64,000 nucleotides of DNA from a bacterium (GTDB lineage: Bacteria > Chloroflexota > Anaerolineae > Caldilineales > Caldilineaceae), in assembly GCA_016124945.1 (NCBI GenBank), contig WGMT01000067.1, positions 1 to 64,000 on the forward strand. The letters are read 5' to 3'. The notes below the pieces were generated by a model. The model was given only the letters and a program-made list of their open reading frames with translations, did not search any database and was not told the DNA's origin. The translations under genes were made by a program, and so were the position numbers. This document shows positions 17,750 through 26,434 of this stretch, one piece after another; position 1 is the first letter of the stretch, and the number at the start of each line of letters is the position of its first letter.

Positions 17750-19528
17750 ATGAACGATGTAAAAAAGCTGTTGCCTTTTGTGAAGCCCTATTGGCTCGGA
17801 TCAATGCTCTCTTTGATCACGTTGACGACGCTGGTCTTTTTGGATCTGGCGATCCCGCGCCTGATTCAGCGCATCATCGACGATGGCATCGCCGCCCAGG
17901 ATCAGGGCGTGGTGATCCAGACGGCGCTGATCATGCTGAGCATTTCGCTCACAAGCCTGATCTTCGCCATCGCCAACAACATCTTTTCCGTGCGTGTGGG
18001 CGAAGGGATGGCCCGGGATCTGCGCGAGGCGATGTTCAGCAAGATCCAAAGCTTCTCGTACGGCGATCTGGATCGATTTAGCACCGGCAAGCTCATGGTG
18101 CGCCAGACCGCGGACATCGGCGCTTTCCAGCGGTTGGTGCAGATCAGCCTGCGCATCGGCACCCGCGCCCCCATGCTCATGATCGGCAGCCTGATCCTGA
18201 TGTTCACCACCGATCAACGGCTGGCGCTGATCATGCTGCCCCTGCTGCTGGTGACCACCGTTGCCATCGTCTTTTTCAGCACGAAGATGGAGCCACTCTT
18301 TTTGACGGTGCAGCAGCGGCTGGATCGGCTCAACACGGTGCTGCAAGAGAACATTGCCGGGGCGCGCCTGGTGAAAGCCTTTGTGCGCGCCGATTACGAA
18401 GGCGAACGCTTCGAAGAGACCAACGAAGACTACACCAATCGCTCGGTGCGTGTGATGCAATTTATGTCGAGCATGGGGCCGGTGCTTACGGTCTTCGTCA
18501 ACATCGGCATGGTCGTCGTGATCTGGGCCGGCGGGCTGGAAGTCATCCGCGGCGACGCCACAGACGGCCAGATCGTGGCCTTCATCAACTACCTGCTCAC
18601 CACGATGACGCCATTGATCATGATGACGATGCTATCCAACGTGTGGGCCAATGGCATCGCCTCGGCAGGCCGCATCAACGAGATCCTCGACGTGCAACCC
18701 GAAGTGAAGCAGTCGCCCGATGCCAAACCGCTGCCCACCCCCGCGCATGGACGTGTCCGCTTCGAGAATGTGAATTTCCACTACAATGGCAACAGCGGCG
18801 AGACGGTGCTGCACGACATCGATCTCACCGTCGAACCGGGGACGACTGTAGCGATCCTGGGGGCGACAGGCGCGGGCAAGTCGACGCTGATCAACCTGAT
18901 CCCCCGCTTCTACGACCCGGTGCGCGGCCGCGTCACCATCGACGGTGTGGACGTGCGCATGATCCAGCAGGATTCGCTGCTGCGCCATGTGGGGATTGTG
19001 CCGCAGGAGACGATCCTCTTCTCGGGGACGGTGGCGGAGAACATCCGCTATGGTCGCCCCGAGGCTACGGACGAAGAAGTGGTGGCCGCCGCTCAGGCTG
19101 CACAGGCGCACGACTTCATCCTGCGCCTGCCCAACGGCTACGACACCCACGTGGAAGAGCGGGGCGTCAACCTGTCTGGTGGGCAGAAACAGCGTATCGC
19201 CATTGCACGCGCCATCACCACCCAGCCCACGATCCTGATTTTGGACGACAGCACCAGCGCCGTGGACGTGGAGACCGAAACCAAAATTCAAAACGCGCTG
19301 GATACGATCATGGAGAACCGCACCAGTTTCGTGGTGGCGCAGCGCATCAGCACCGTCCTCCACGCCGACGAAATCTGGGTGCTGGACAAGGGCGCAGTCG
19401 TGGCCCGCGGCACACATGACGAGTTGATGGCCACCAGCCCCATCTACCGCGAAATTTACGATTCGCAGTTGGGCGGCGGGCTGAACGGCGAAGCGGTGGA
19501 AATGGAAAGAGTAATAAGTAGAGAATAG
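17750..19528 (+). CDS. Heterodimeric ABC exporter subunit with degenerate ATP site
   Basis: The 592-residue protein has six transmembrane helices in residues 1-310 and one nucleotide-binding domain: Walker A GATGAGKST (about 370-378), signature LSGGQKQR, Walker B ILILDDSTSAVD. The residue after Walker B is Asp instead of the catalytic Glu. Together with the variant signature LSQGQ in the next gene, this is the pattern of TM287/TM288-type heterodimeric exporters, in which one ATP site does not hydrolyse. The ATG at 17750 (MNDVKKLLPFVKPY) is chosen over 17636, whose extra residues are read from the repeat element. Probably exports drugs or lipids; substrate unknown. Confidence 0.93.
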   Translation: MNDVKKLLPFVKPYWLGSMLSLITLTTLVFLDLAIPRLIQRIIDDGIAAQDQGVVIQTALIMLSISLTSLIFAIANNIFSVRVGEGMARDLREAMFSKIQSFSYGDLDRFSTGKLMVRQTADIGAFQRLVQISLRIGTRAPMLMIGSLILMFTTDQRLALIMLPLLLVTTVAIVFFSTKMEPLFLTVQQRLDRLNTVLQENIAGARLVKAFVRADYEGERFEETNEDYTNRSVRVMQFMSSMGPVLTVFVNIGMVVVIWAGGLEVIRGDATDGQIVAFINYLLTTMTPLIMMTMLSNVWANGIASAGRINEILDVQPEVKQSPDAKPLPTPAHGRVRFENVNFHYNGNSGETVLHDIDLTVEPGTTVAILGATGAGKSTLINLIPRFYDPVRGRVTIDGVDVRMIQQDSLLRHVGIVPQETILFSGTVAENIRYGRPEATDEEVVAAAQAAQAHDFILRLPNGYDTHVEERGVNLSGGQKQRIAIARAITTQPTILILDDSTSAVDVETETKIQNALDTIMENRTSFVVAQRISTVLHADEIWVLDKGAVVARGTHDELMATSPIYREIYDSQLGGGLNGEAVEMERVISRE

Positions 19529-19537
19529 GAACCAACA

Positions 19538-21370
19538 ATGGCTGTACGTGTGATGCGTCAAAGAGTTAGCGATGACCGGCCACAGGTCCAACGTGGACCG
19601 GGGCCGGGCCAGCCGGGCAAGATTGAGAAGGCCAAAGATCCGCGGCAGGCGGTGGTACGTCTGCTAGATTATCTGCGTCCTTTCATGCCGGCGCTGGTAT
19701 TGGTGATGGGTTTTGTCGTGCTCTACACGCTGCTTGGCCTGTTAGGGCCGTACTTAATCGGCGTGGCGATTGACACCTACATCGGCGGCGGCGACGCGGC
19801 TGGGCTAGGGCGCATTGCGCTGATCATGCTGGCTGTCTACCTGGGTAACAACCTGACCCAGGCCGCGGCGGGCTGGATCATGGCAGGGGTGTCACAGCGG
19901 GCGCTGAAGCAGATGCGCCGTGACCTCTTCGGCCACATCCAGCAGCTTTCGGTAGGCTTTTTCGACACCAACCCCGCCGGTGGATTGATGAGCCGCCTCA
20001 CCAACGACGTCGACGCCATTAACCAGGCGGTGTCGCAAAATGTGACGTCTTTGATCGCCAGTGTGCTTTCACTGGTAGGCATTCTGATTGCCATGTTTGT
20101 CCTCAACGCCTGGTTGGCGCTGGCAACGTTGCTGGTGGTGCCGATTATGTTCTGGTTCACCCAGTTTGTGGCGCGCTACACGCGACGAGGCTTTCGTGAT
20201 CTACAAAAGCAGGTGGGCGGACTGAACAGCGTCATCGAGGAAGCGGTCAGCGGCGGCAAGGTGATCAAAGCCTTTGGCCGCAACGAAAGCGCGCTGGAGA
20301 CATTCCGCAGCCACAACCAGGCCGTCTACACAGCGTCCACTTACGCCAACACCTACGCCCTGTTGCTCATGCCGCTCACCGCTGTGCTGGGCAATTTCTT
20401 TGTCATTGTGCTGGCGGGGCTGGGCGGCTGGCTGGCGCTGCGCGATCTGGTGACGGTGGGCACCATTGCCACCTTCATCAGCTATGGGCAGAACTTCATC
20501 AACCCGCTGCGTCAATTGGCCAACATGTACAACGCCATCCAGGCGGCGCTGGCCGGCGCGGAACGGGTCTTCGAGATTATGGACACGCCGCGCGAAGACG
20601 ACGAAGAGGCCGCTGCGCCCTTCGATCAAGTCGACGGCCACGTCCGCTTCGACGACGTCCACTTCAGCTACACGCCCGACACGCCCATCATCAAAGGCAT
20701 GACGCTGGAAGCCCAGGCCGGGCAGACCATCGCCCTGGTCGGCCCCACCGGCGCAGGCAAGACGACGATCATCAACCTGCTCACCCGCTTCTACGAGATC
20801 GACAGCGGTGCTATCACCATCGACGGGCGCGACATCCGCACCATCCACAAAGACGAGTTGCGCCGTCAACTGGGGCTGGTGCTGCAAGACAGTTTCCTCT
20901 TCTCCGACACGGTGATGGAGAACATCCGTTACGGTCGGCTCGCCGCCACCGACGAAGAGTGTATGCACGCCGCCGAACTGGCCGACGCCGACCACTTCAT
21001 CCGTCAACTGCCGCAGGGATATGAGACGCAACTTTCCGAACGGGCCGGCAACCTGAGCCAAGGACAGCGCCAACTTCTGGCCATCGCCCGCGCCATCCTG
21101 GCCGACCCGGCGATCCTCATCCTCGACGAAGCCACCAGTAGCGTGGACACCCGCACCGAAGCGCGCATCCAGCAGTCGCTCCTGCGCCTGATGGAAGGCC
21201 GCACCAGCTTTGTCATTGCGCATCGGCTCTCCACGATCCGCGACGCCGACAACGTCCTCGTCATCGACAACGGCCAGATCGTGGAACAGGGCAACCACCA
21301 CGATCTGCTGCAACGGCGTGGGTTCTATCACCAGTTGTATTTGAGTCAGTTCAAGGGGAAGAGTATTTAA
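19538..21370 (+). CDS. Heterodimeric ABC exporter subunit with canonical ATP site
   Basis: The 610-residue partner of the preceding gene lies only 9 bp downstream. A ~45-residue polar N-terminal extension precedes six transmembrane helices. The ATPase domain has Walker A GPTGAGKTT (about 402-410), signature LSQGQRQ (the third residue Gln replaces the usual Gly), and Walker B ILILDEATSSVDTR with the catalytic Glu intact. Its Walker motifs pair with the normal LSGGQ of the first subunit to make the active site, while its LSQGQ faces the degenerate site. Function as a multidrug or lipid exporter under MarR control is inferred. Confidence 0.93.
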   Translation: MAVRVMRQRVSDDRPQVQRGPGPGQPGKIEKAKDPRQAVVRLLDYLRPFMPALVLVMGFVVLYTLLGLLGPYLIGVAIDTYIGGGDAAGLGRIALIMLAVYLGNNLTQAAAGWIMAGVSQRALKQMRRDLFGHIQQLSVGFFDTNPAGGLMSRLTNDVDAINQAVSQNVTSLIASVLSLVGILIAMFVLNAWLALATLLVVPIMFWFTQFVARYTRRGFRDLQKQVGGLNSVIEEAVSGGKVIKAFGRNESALETFRSHNQAVYTASTYANTYALLLMPLTAVLGNFFVIVLAGLGGWLALRDLVTVGTIATFISYGQNFINPLRQLANMYNAIQAALAGAERVFEIMDTPREDDEEAAAPFDQVDGHVRFDDVHFSYTPDTPIIKGMTLEAQAGQTIALVGPTGAGKTTIINLLTRFYEIDSGAITIDGRDIRTIHKDELRRQLGLVLQDSFLFSDTVMENIRYGRLAATDEECMHAAELADADHFIRQLPQGYETQLSERAGNLSQGQRQLLAIARAILADPAILILDEATSSVDTRTEARIQQSLLRLMEGRTSFVIAHRLSTIRDADNVLVIDNGQIVEQGNHHDLLQRRGFYHQLYLSQFKGKSI

Positions 21371-21414
21371 GGGATTGGGGATTGGGGGCTTAAGATAGCC
21401 AAAGGTGGAGGTGG

Positions 21415-21572
21415 AAGGCCCTCGCCCTCGCCCATAGGCGTTAACTTAAGTGCTAATCCCCCCCCTTTCTTTGGGCCTCTGTTCGACCTGTGATAGACTT
21501 TATCAATCGCCTCATTTGACGACACCTACGCAATCTGACGACCACAATCTGACGACCACAATCTGACGACCA
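21415..21572. repeat. Half copy of palindromic element C and a 3 x 14-bp tandem repeat
   Basis: GGCCCTCGCCCTCGCCCATA and the following GGCGTTAACTTAAG (21417-21450) match one end of the composite element at 50976-51303. At 21531-21572 the 14-mer CAATCTGACGACCA is repeated three times exactly. Both lie in the 409-bp gap before prfC; no gene is seen here. Confidence 0.6.
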
Positions 21573-21641
21573 CGCCGACATGTACACCGAGTGACCAGTA
21601 TTTTATTTACCTCCTCCTGCCGCCATCTTCAAAGTCAAGCC

Positions 21642-21713
21642 GGAAGAACCACCATTGCAACGTGGATCGCAGGCGCGATCCAGGGCGTTGCGCGCCGGGT
21701 GGTTCCGTCTTCC
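21642..21713 (+). other. Long nested hairpin in the prfC 5' region
   Basis: Four stems nest in register: GGAAGA with TCTTCC, AACCACC with GGTGGTT, GCAACG (21657-21662) with CGTTGC (21686-21691), and GGATCGC (21664-21670) with GCGATCC (21675-21681), closing on the loop AGGC. The hairpin ends 66 nt before the prfC start codon and has no T-run, so it is not a standard terminator. It could be an mRNA leader structure or another palindromic mobile unit; only one copy is seen in the window. Confidence 0.6.
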
Positions 21714-21779
21714 TGGGCGGCGGTGACGTGTGGAATCGGCACCCAAATCGTGCATTCCTGAGTATCGAGAAGAGGACCC

Positions 21780-23411
21780 ATGACCCAAGTAGTGATGACT
21801 GCCGACGAGGAACGCCTCGCCCACGAAGTAGGACGACGGCGCACCTTCGCCATCATCTCCCATCCCGATGCCGGGAAGACCACCCTCACCGAAAAGATCC
21901 TGCTCTACGTGGGCGCAATTGAACAGGCCGGCTCGGTGCGTGCCCGCCGCAACCAGCGCCAGGCTGTCTCCGACTGGATGAGCATTGAACAGGAACGTGG
22001 CATTTCCATCACCTCATCCGCCATTCAATTCGAGTATCAGGGTCGTCTGTGTAATCTACTGGATACCCCCGGCCACGAAGATTTTAGCGAAGACACCTAT
22101 CGCACGCTCATGGCCGTGGACAGCGCCATTATGGTGCTCGACAGCGCCAAAGGCATCGAAGCACAGACGCGCAAACTTTTTGAAGTCTGCCGACGGCAAA
22201 ATCTGCCCATTCTCACTTTCATCAACAAGCTGGATCACCCTGGCCGTGATCCACTGGAACTGTTAGACGAGATCGAACGGGTGCTTGAGATTGAACCGGC
22301 GCCCATGAACTGGCCCATCGGCAGCGGGCCCGATTTTCAGGGTGTCTACGATTTAGAGCGGCAACAGGTGATGCGTTTTGAACGCACCGCGCATGGACGT
22401 CACCGCGCGCCGGTGACCATTGCCGGTATTGAGGATCCGGTAATGGCGCAGATGCTGGGCGAAAGAGCCCACGGGCAGTTGTGCGAAGAGGCCGAACTAC
22501 TGGCCGCCGCCGGCGCCACCTTCGACGTAGACAGCTTCCGCGCCGGGGATTTGACGCCCGTCTACTTTGGCAGCGCGCTCAACAATTTCGGCGTGGAACG
22601 CTTCCTCGACGCGTTGGTGGCGCTGGCACCGTCGCCCCAGCCGCGCCAGAGCAACCACGGGCCGATTTCGCCCACCCAGGCCGAATTCAGCGGCTTTGTC
22701 TTTAAGATCCAGGCCAACATGGATCCTAAACACCGTGACCGCATGGCCTTTATGCGCATCTGTTCGGGCCGCTTCGAGAAAGACATGTCGGTGCTGCACC
22801 CACGGCTTGGCCGTTCGGTCCGCATGAGCCGCCCACACCGTCTTTTTGCCGCCGACCGTGAAACCGTAGAAGAAGCCTACCCCGGCGACGTCATCGGCTT
22901 GAGCAACCCCGGCCTCTTTAACATTGGAGACACCGTCTGCACAGGCAAGGCGATCCTCTTTCCGCCGATTCCACCATTTCAGCCGGAACTCTTCGGCGTG
23001 CTGCGCAACCTGAAGTTAGACAAGTACAAGCAGTTCAACAAAGGCGTTGAGCAGTTGCAAGAAGAAGGCGTCGTTCAGATTTTTTACGACATCGACAGCT
23101 TCCGCCGTGAACCGATTGTGGCGGCGGTGGGGCAGTTGCAGTTCGACGTGGTGGTGGCGCGGCTGGCGGCGGAGTACAACGTGGAAACCACGGTGCAGCC
23201 GTCGGAATACACCGTAGCGCGCTGGGTGGTGGGCAGCGAAAAAGCGATTGAAGAGGCCACCTGGTCGAGCCAATCGCGGCGTGTGCGCGATCGCGAGGGC
23301 AGGCTGGTGGCGCTCTTCACCTCGGTGTGGCAGTTGAACTACTACGTAGAACGCAACCCCGACCTCAAATTCCTGGAGATCGGCGAACTCGCCCTGGCGT
23401 CAACCATCTGA
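21780..23411 (+). CDS. prfC: Peptide chain release factor 3 (RF3)
   Basis: The 543-residue translational GTPase recycles RF1/RF2 from the ribosome after peptide release. Visible motifs are G1 SHPDAGKT (27-34), the switch region with RGISITSS (73-80), G3 DTPGHEDF (95-102), G4 NKLD (149-152), and the RF3-typical stretch RNQRQAVSDWMSIEQERG. Domains II and III fill the C-terminal half. Length and motif set fit RF3 rather than EF-G, which is about 150 residues longer. AGAGGA lies just ahead of the ATG at 21780. It appears monocistronic, followed by a 15-bp hairpin. Confidence 0.95.
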   Translation: MTQVVMTADEERLAHEVGRRRTFAIISHPDAGKTTLTEKILLYVGAIEQAGSVRARRNQRQAVSDWMSIEQERGISITSSAIQFEYQGRLCNLLDTPGHEDFSEDTYRTLMAVDSAIMVLDSAKGIEAQTRKLFEVCRRQNLPILTFINKLDHPGRDPLELLDEIERVLEIEPAPMNWPIGSGPDFQGVYDLERQQVMRFERTAHGRHRAPVTIAGIEDPVMAQMLGERAHGQLCEEAELLAAAGATFDVDSFRAGDLTPVYFGSALNNFGVERFLDALVALAPSPQPRQSNHGPISPTQAEFSGFVFKIQANMDPKHRDRMAFMRICSGRFEKDMSVLHPRLGRSVRMSRPHRLFAADRETVEEAYPGDVIGLSNPGLFNIGDTVCTGKAILFPPIPPFQPELFGVLRNLKLDKYKQFNKGVEQLQEEGVVQIFYDIDSFRREPIVAAVGQLQFDVVVARLAAEYNVETTVQPSEYTVARWVVGSEKAIEEATWSSQSRRVRDREGRLVALFTSVWQLNYYVERNPDLKFLEIGELALASTI

Positions 23412-23481
23412 CGGCAGCAGCAGCAGCCAGGCGCGACCGCCGTCCCCACAGGATCAGAATCGAACGCAGATTGAGCGGATT

Positions 23482-23518
23482 GGGCGGATTTGAGCAGATT
23501 GATTGCTCAAATCCGCCC
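23482..23518 (+). terminator. 15-bp hairpin downstream of prfC
   Basis: GGGCGGATTTGAGCA (23482-23496) pairs perfectly with TGCTCAAATCCGCCC (23504-23518) across a 7-nt loop. It has no strong T-run after it, so it may be a weak or bidirectional terminator or a REP-like unit. It lies 70 nt after the prfC stop. Confidence 0.55.
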
Positions 23519-23573
23519 GATTTGCGTTCATCCTCCTGGCAGATTTGGCCTACCCACAACGCGAAAAAACCGT

Positions 23574-23602
23574 TTGCCCGTCCGCACGAGGACGGGTATA
23601 CT
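23574..23602 (+). promoter_or_regulatory. Strong sigma-70-like promoter with embedded 7-bp inverted repeat, upstream of the cas operon
   Basis: TTGCCC (23574-23579), exactly 17 nt, then TATACT (23597-23602). The inverted repeat CCCGTCC (23577-23583) / GGACGGG (23590-23596) fills the spacer, the classic place for a repressor operator. The next gene on this strand is the WYL regulator at 23907, about 300 nt away, so a long leader would result. The remainder of the 495-bp gap between prfC and that gene shows no gene. Assignment as cas promoter is inference. Confidence 0.5.
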
Positions 23603-23906
23603 TGCCCCATTCTATAACACCGCCGTCCCGTCAACGCACCCCTCTCCGACCCCCCCGCTGACGGCGGAATCGTCAACACGCGCGTATTGATTTCCGTGCA
23701 GGGCATCGCATGCACAAAACGAAGACAGACGCAGATTATCGCAGATGTGAAGACTGTCCTGGCGCGGGGCGGTGGGTTTGGCGCGTTTTGTGTGCCACAA
23801 AAAAACGACGCGAAATTTTAAGGTTCCCCATTCGCAAAGGGAATCAATGTGTTCCCCTACAAGCTGCTATCTTACAGAAAATCAAATGTGAACGCAGGTG
23901 AAGAAA

Positions 23907-24902
23907 ATGGAGCGGAGCAACCGATTGGAACGACGCGAAGAGGAAACAAACCGAACGGCACGCATACTCGAAATCGTTCAACTGATTGCGACAAGACCGA
24001 AGCAATTTCGCGCCTCGGATCTAGCGCAACGATTCGAGATCAGCGAACGCATGGTCAAGAAAGACATTCAGATCATACGCAATGCGCTGAAGCTAGCCCT
24101 GTTTTCATCAAAGTCGGGCTATCACTTTGAAGAAATGCCACAACTTCCAGCAGTAAATTACGGCTATACAGAAGCGTTGGCGTTGCTCCAAGCAGCACAA
24201 GTGGCGCGGCGGGTTTCAGGGATTGACTCGGCAGATCTATCTGCGGCGATTGCACGGCTGGAAATGCTATTTCCTACCGAGTTTCGTCCACTTCTGCAGG
24301 CACTGAATCAACGCCCAACCAAGACAGTACAACGAGAACATCGGCAGCAGATGCTGCGCCTGCTAAACAGGGCACTCCTGGAGGGGAAAAAGCTAGAAAT
24401 CGTGTATGAAACCGCATCGCGTGACGGTGCTATCGGCGAAAGAGTGGTGCATCCCTATCACATCATGCCCTATGTGCGGTCATGGCAATTGATTGCTCAT
24501 TGCGAAAAACGCAACGATGTGATCATGTTCAAAGTAGATCGCATTCACCGAGCAACGTTGTTGGAAGAGGGATACAAGGTGGCCGCTGATTTCGATGCAG
24601 ATGAATATATGGGCAATGCGTGGGGAGTCATTCGAGGCAAGGATCTACAACCGGAGGAGATCTTACTCCACTTCACGCCAGAGGCTGGACGCTGGGTTGT
24701 GGAAGAATACTGGCATTCCAGTCAGGAAGTAGAAACACAGGAAGATGGCAGTGTGCTTTTTCGCCTGCACATTCCGATTACGCCGGAGTTTGTGAATTGG
24801 TTGTTGTATTACGGGAGTCGGGTGAAGGTGCTTGAACCGCCTCATTTATGCAATCAAGTAGCGCACGAACATCTAAGAGCACATAAGCGATACGAGGAGT
24901 GA
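23907..24902 (+). CDS. WYL-domain transcriptional regulator at head of cas operon
   Basis: The 331-residue protein has an N-terminal winged HTH (about residues 15-70; FRASDLAQRFEISERMVKKD). A helical linker follows, then a WYL domain from about residue 160 to 240 (LEIVYETASRDG, RSWQLIAHCEKR, FKVDRI) and the WCX-type C-terminal domain. WYL proteins sense nucleic-acid-like ligands, and relatives regulate CRISPR loci, for example Sll7009 in Synechocystis. The ATG at 23907 has AGGTGA 5 nt upstream and is preferred to the GTG at 23898. Its stop overlaps the alternative GTG of cas8. It is likely the repressor or activator of the locus, perhaps at the 23577-23596 palindrome. Base composition is AT-richer than the flanks. 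Confidence 0.9.
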   Translation: MERSNRLERREEETNRTARILEIVQLIATRPKQFRASDLAQRFEISERMVKKDIQIIRNALKLALFSSKSGYHFEEMPQLPAVNYGYTEALALLQAAQVARRVSGIDSADLSAAIARLEMLFPTEFRPLLQALNQRPTKTVQREHRQQMLRLLNRALLEGKKLEIVYETASRDGAIGERVVHPYHIMPYVRSWQLIAHCEKRNDVIMFKVDRIHRATLLEEGYKVAADFDADEYMGNAWGVIRGKDLQPEEILLHFTPEAGRWVVEEYWHSSQEVETQEDGSVLFRLHIPITPEFVNWLLYYGSRVKVLEPPHLCNQVAHEHLRAHKRYEE

Positions 24903-24913
24903 AAAAAGGGCAC

Positions 24914-26383
24914 ATGTTGCAATACAGAGGTCATCCATACTTCGATATTGGGGTAGCTACCATTGCTGCATTTGTTGGCAAAAAGAATCCACAAATCTTA
25001 ACTGAGCAGGATCTGTCAATGGTAGCGGATTATATTACTAGAGAATATGTCAGGCAACCGCTTAGATCGTTTTTGACAGTAGTATTCCCTAACTCAGGTT
25101 TCACGCAGCCAGCGTTCTTCAACCAACCCGATAAGCAACTTAAGTACATTCAAAGTGTACTATGGGGTTTTCGAGAGGAAACGAGTACAACCACTGAACG
25201 CTGCATATTTACAGGCAAGCCTGCCGTCGGCCTTTCCTTTGACGTTAAGGACGAGTTACCGCTAGGCAGAGCCTTCCGTCAGCACGTCCCACTGCTCACG
25301 GGTGAGGATGTGATCAACTTCCATCCTTATGGAGACGCTGGCTTACCCGTATCAGGAGAAGCAATGCTGGCAATCCAAGCCTTTCCACTGGGATGTGCGA
25401 AGTCCGCAGGCCGTCTACTTGTGGTTCACTCGGACAACCCAGACATCACCTACCATTTTGCACGTACATTTCTTGCGCAAAACCGCAGAGCAGTTCAGTT
25501 AGCGCAAGCCGCTGACAGTAGCAAAATGCCCGAACCCCGTCGGAAACATCGAACACTGCTGATCGAAACCCTTTTAGAAGCTGAACTGATGCGACATGAC
25601 GCCCTTGAAGTAGAACTACCATTTAGTGTCAGTGCCTATCACCTCAGTAATAGTGGTCAAGGCCCCGGCCTTGACATTTATCATCTGCCGATGCAAGTCG
25701 TAGCATTCTTACGAGAAATGGAAACTGCGAGATACCGCAACCAATGGCATAGGATCGTAGGAAGAGCCTGGGAAGTTGATCCGGACACCAAAGCAGCCAA
25801 AGGAAAGACAAAAGAGCCTTTCCAGCCGGCCCGCAATTGGATTTATGAAGACCTGTTTGAGCTTCCTGAAAATGCAACCCGTTTTATCCGTACATATTTC
25901 CTGCGCTTTGCGATTCGTTATGCACAAGGCAAAACAGATCCACGCCAAGGATATTCATTGAGCCAGGAATCGGATCTAGTTTCCTGGGATATCACAGCTA
26001 ACTTCTTAAGGAGGATACTTAACATGGAACCACACCGCATTGAGCAAATCAGAAAAATGGGAGATGGGCTTGCAGAGTATGTGAGTGTGCAGAACGATCG
26101 AAGGTTCTTCCGAGACTTCTTTACACTTCAAAACTACGATTACCTGCGTACATCTCTCATCAAGGCAAATCTTGTTCACGTAAGAGCCGGTCATTCGCCT
26201 ATTTTGGCGTTAGATCCATTCATTGAGGTATTTGAAGATGGAAACGAACTTGCGCGACGAGACTGGCGGCTTGCACGTGATCTAGTTCTGATTCGCATGG
26301 TGGAGCAACTTCATACAAAGGGTTGGTTAGGACAAAATCAAGAAACTATGGAGGCAGCACTAACAGACAGTGACACAGAATAA
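24914..26383 (+). CDS. cas8: Cas8-like large subunit of type I-B Cascade (Cst1-like)
   Basis: This ~489-residue protein sits in the large-subunit position directly before cas7. Its start, MLQYRGHPYFDIGVATI, resembles Cst1-type Cas8 proteins. The usual CxxC zinc-finger pair is reduced to a single Cys in RCIFTGKPA (about residue 100), so metal binding is probably lost. Cas8 recognises the PAM and recruits Cas3. Assignment rests on position plus N-terminal resemblance; no catalytic motif is expected. A GTG at 24899 overlapping the WYL stop is an alternative start. Base composition is markedly AT-richer than flanking chromosomal genes. Confidence 0.75.
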   Translation: MLQYRGHPYFDIGVATIAAFVGKKNPQILTEQDLSMVADYITREYVRQPLRSFLTVVFPNSGFTQPAFFNQPDKQLKYIQSVLWGFREETSTTTERCIFTGKPAVGLSFDVKDELPLGRAFRQHVPLLTGEDVINFHPYGDAGLPVSGEAMLAIQAFPLGCAKSAGRLLVVHSDNPDITYHFARTFLAQNRRAVQLAQAADSSKMPEPRRKHRTLLIETLLEAELMRHDALEVELPFSVSAYHLSNSGQGPGLDIYHLPMQVVAFLREMETARYRNQWHRIVGRAWEVDPDTKAAKGKTKEPFQPARNWIYEDLFELPENATRFIRTYFLRFAIRYAQGKTDPRQGYSLSQESDLVSWDITANFLRRILNMEPHRIEQIRKMGDGLAEYVSVQNDRRFFRDFFTLQNYDYLRTSLIKANLVHVRAGHSPILALDPFIEVFEDGNELARRDWRLARDLVLIRMVEQLHTKGWLGQNQETMEAALTDSDTE

Positions 26384-26434
26384 CCAAACAACTTCACAAC
26401 GACTACAGACTGAAAAATACAAAGGAGATGAACA

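Noticed and set aside
23710..23901. 63-codon plus-strand frame before the WYL gene
   Set aside because: Composition is unlike a protein, there is no ribosome-binding site, and it lies within the probable long 5' leader.
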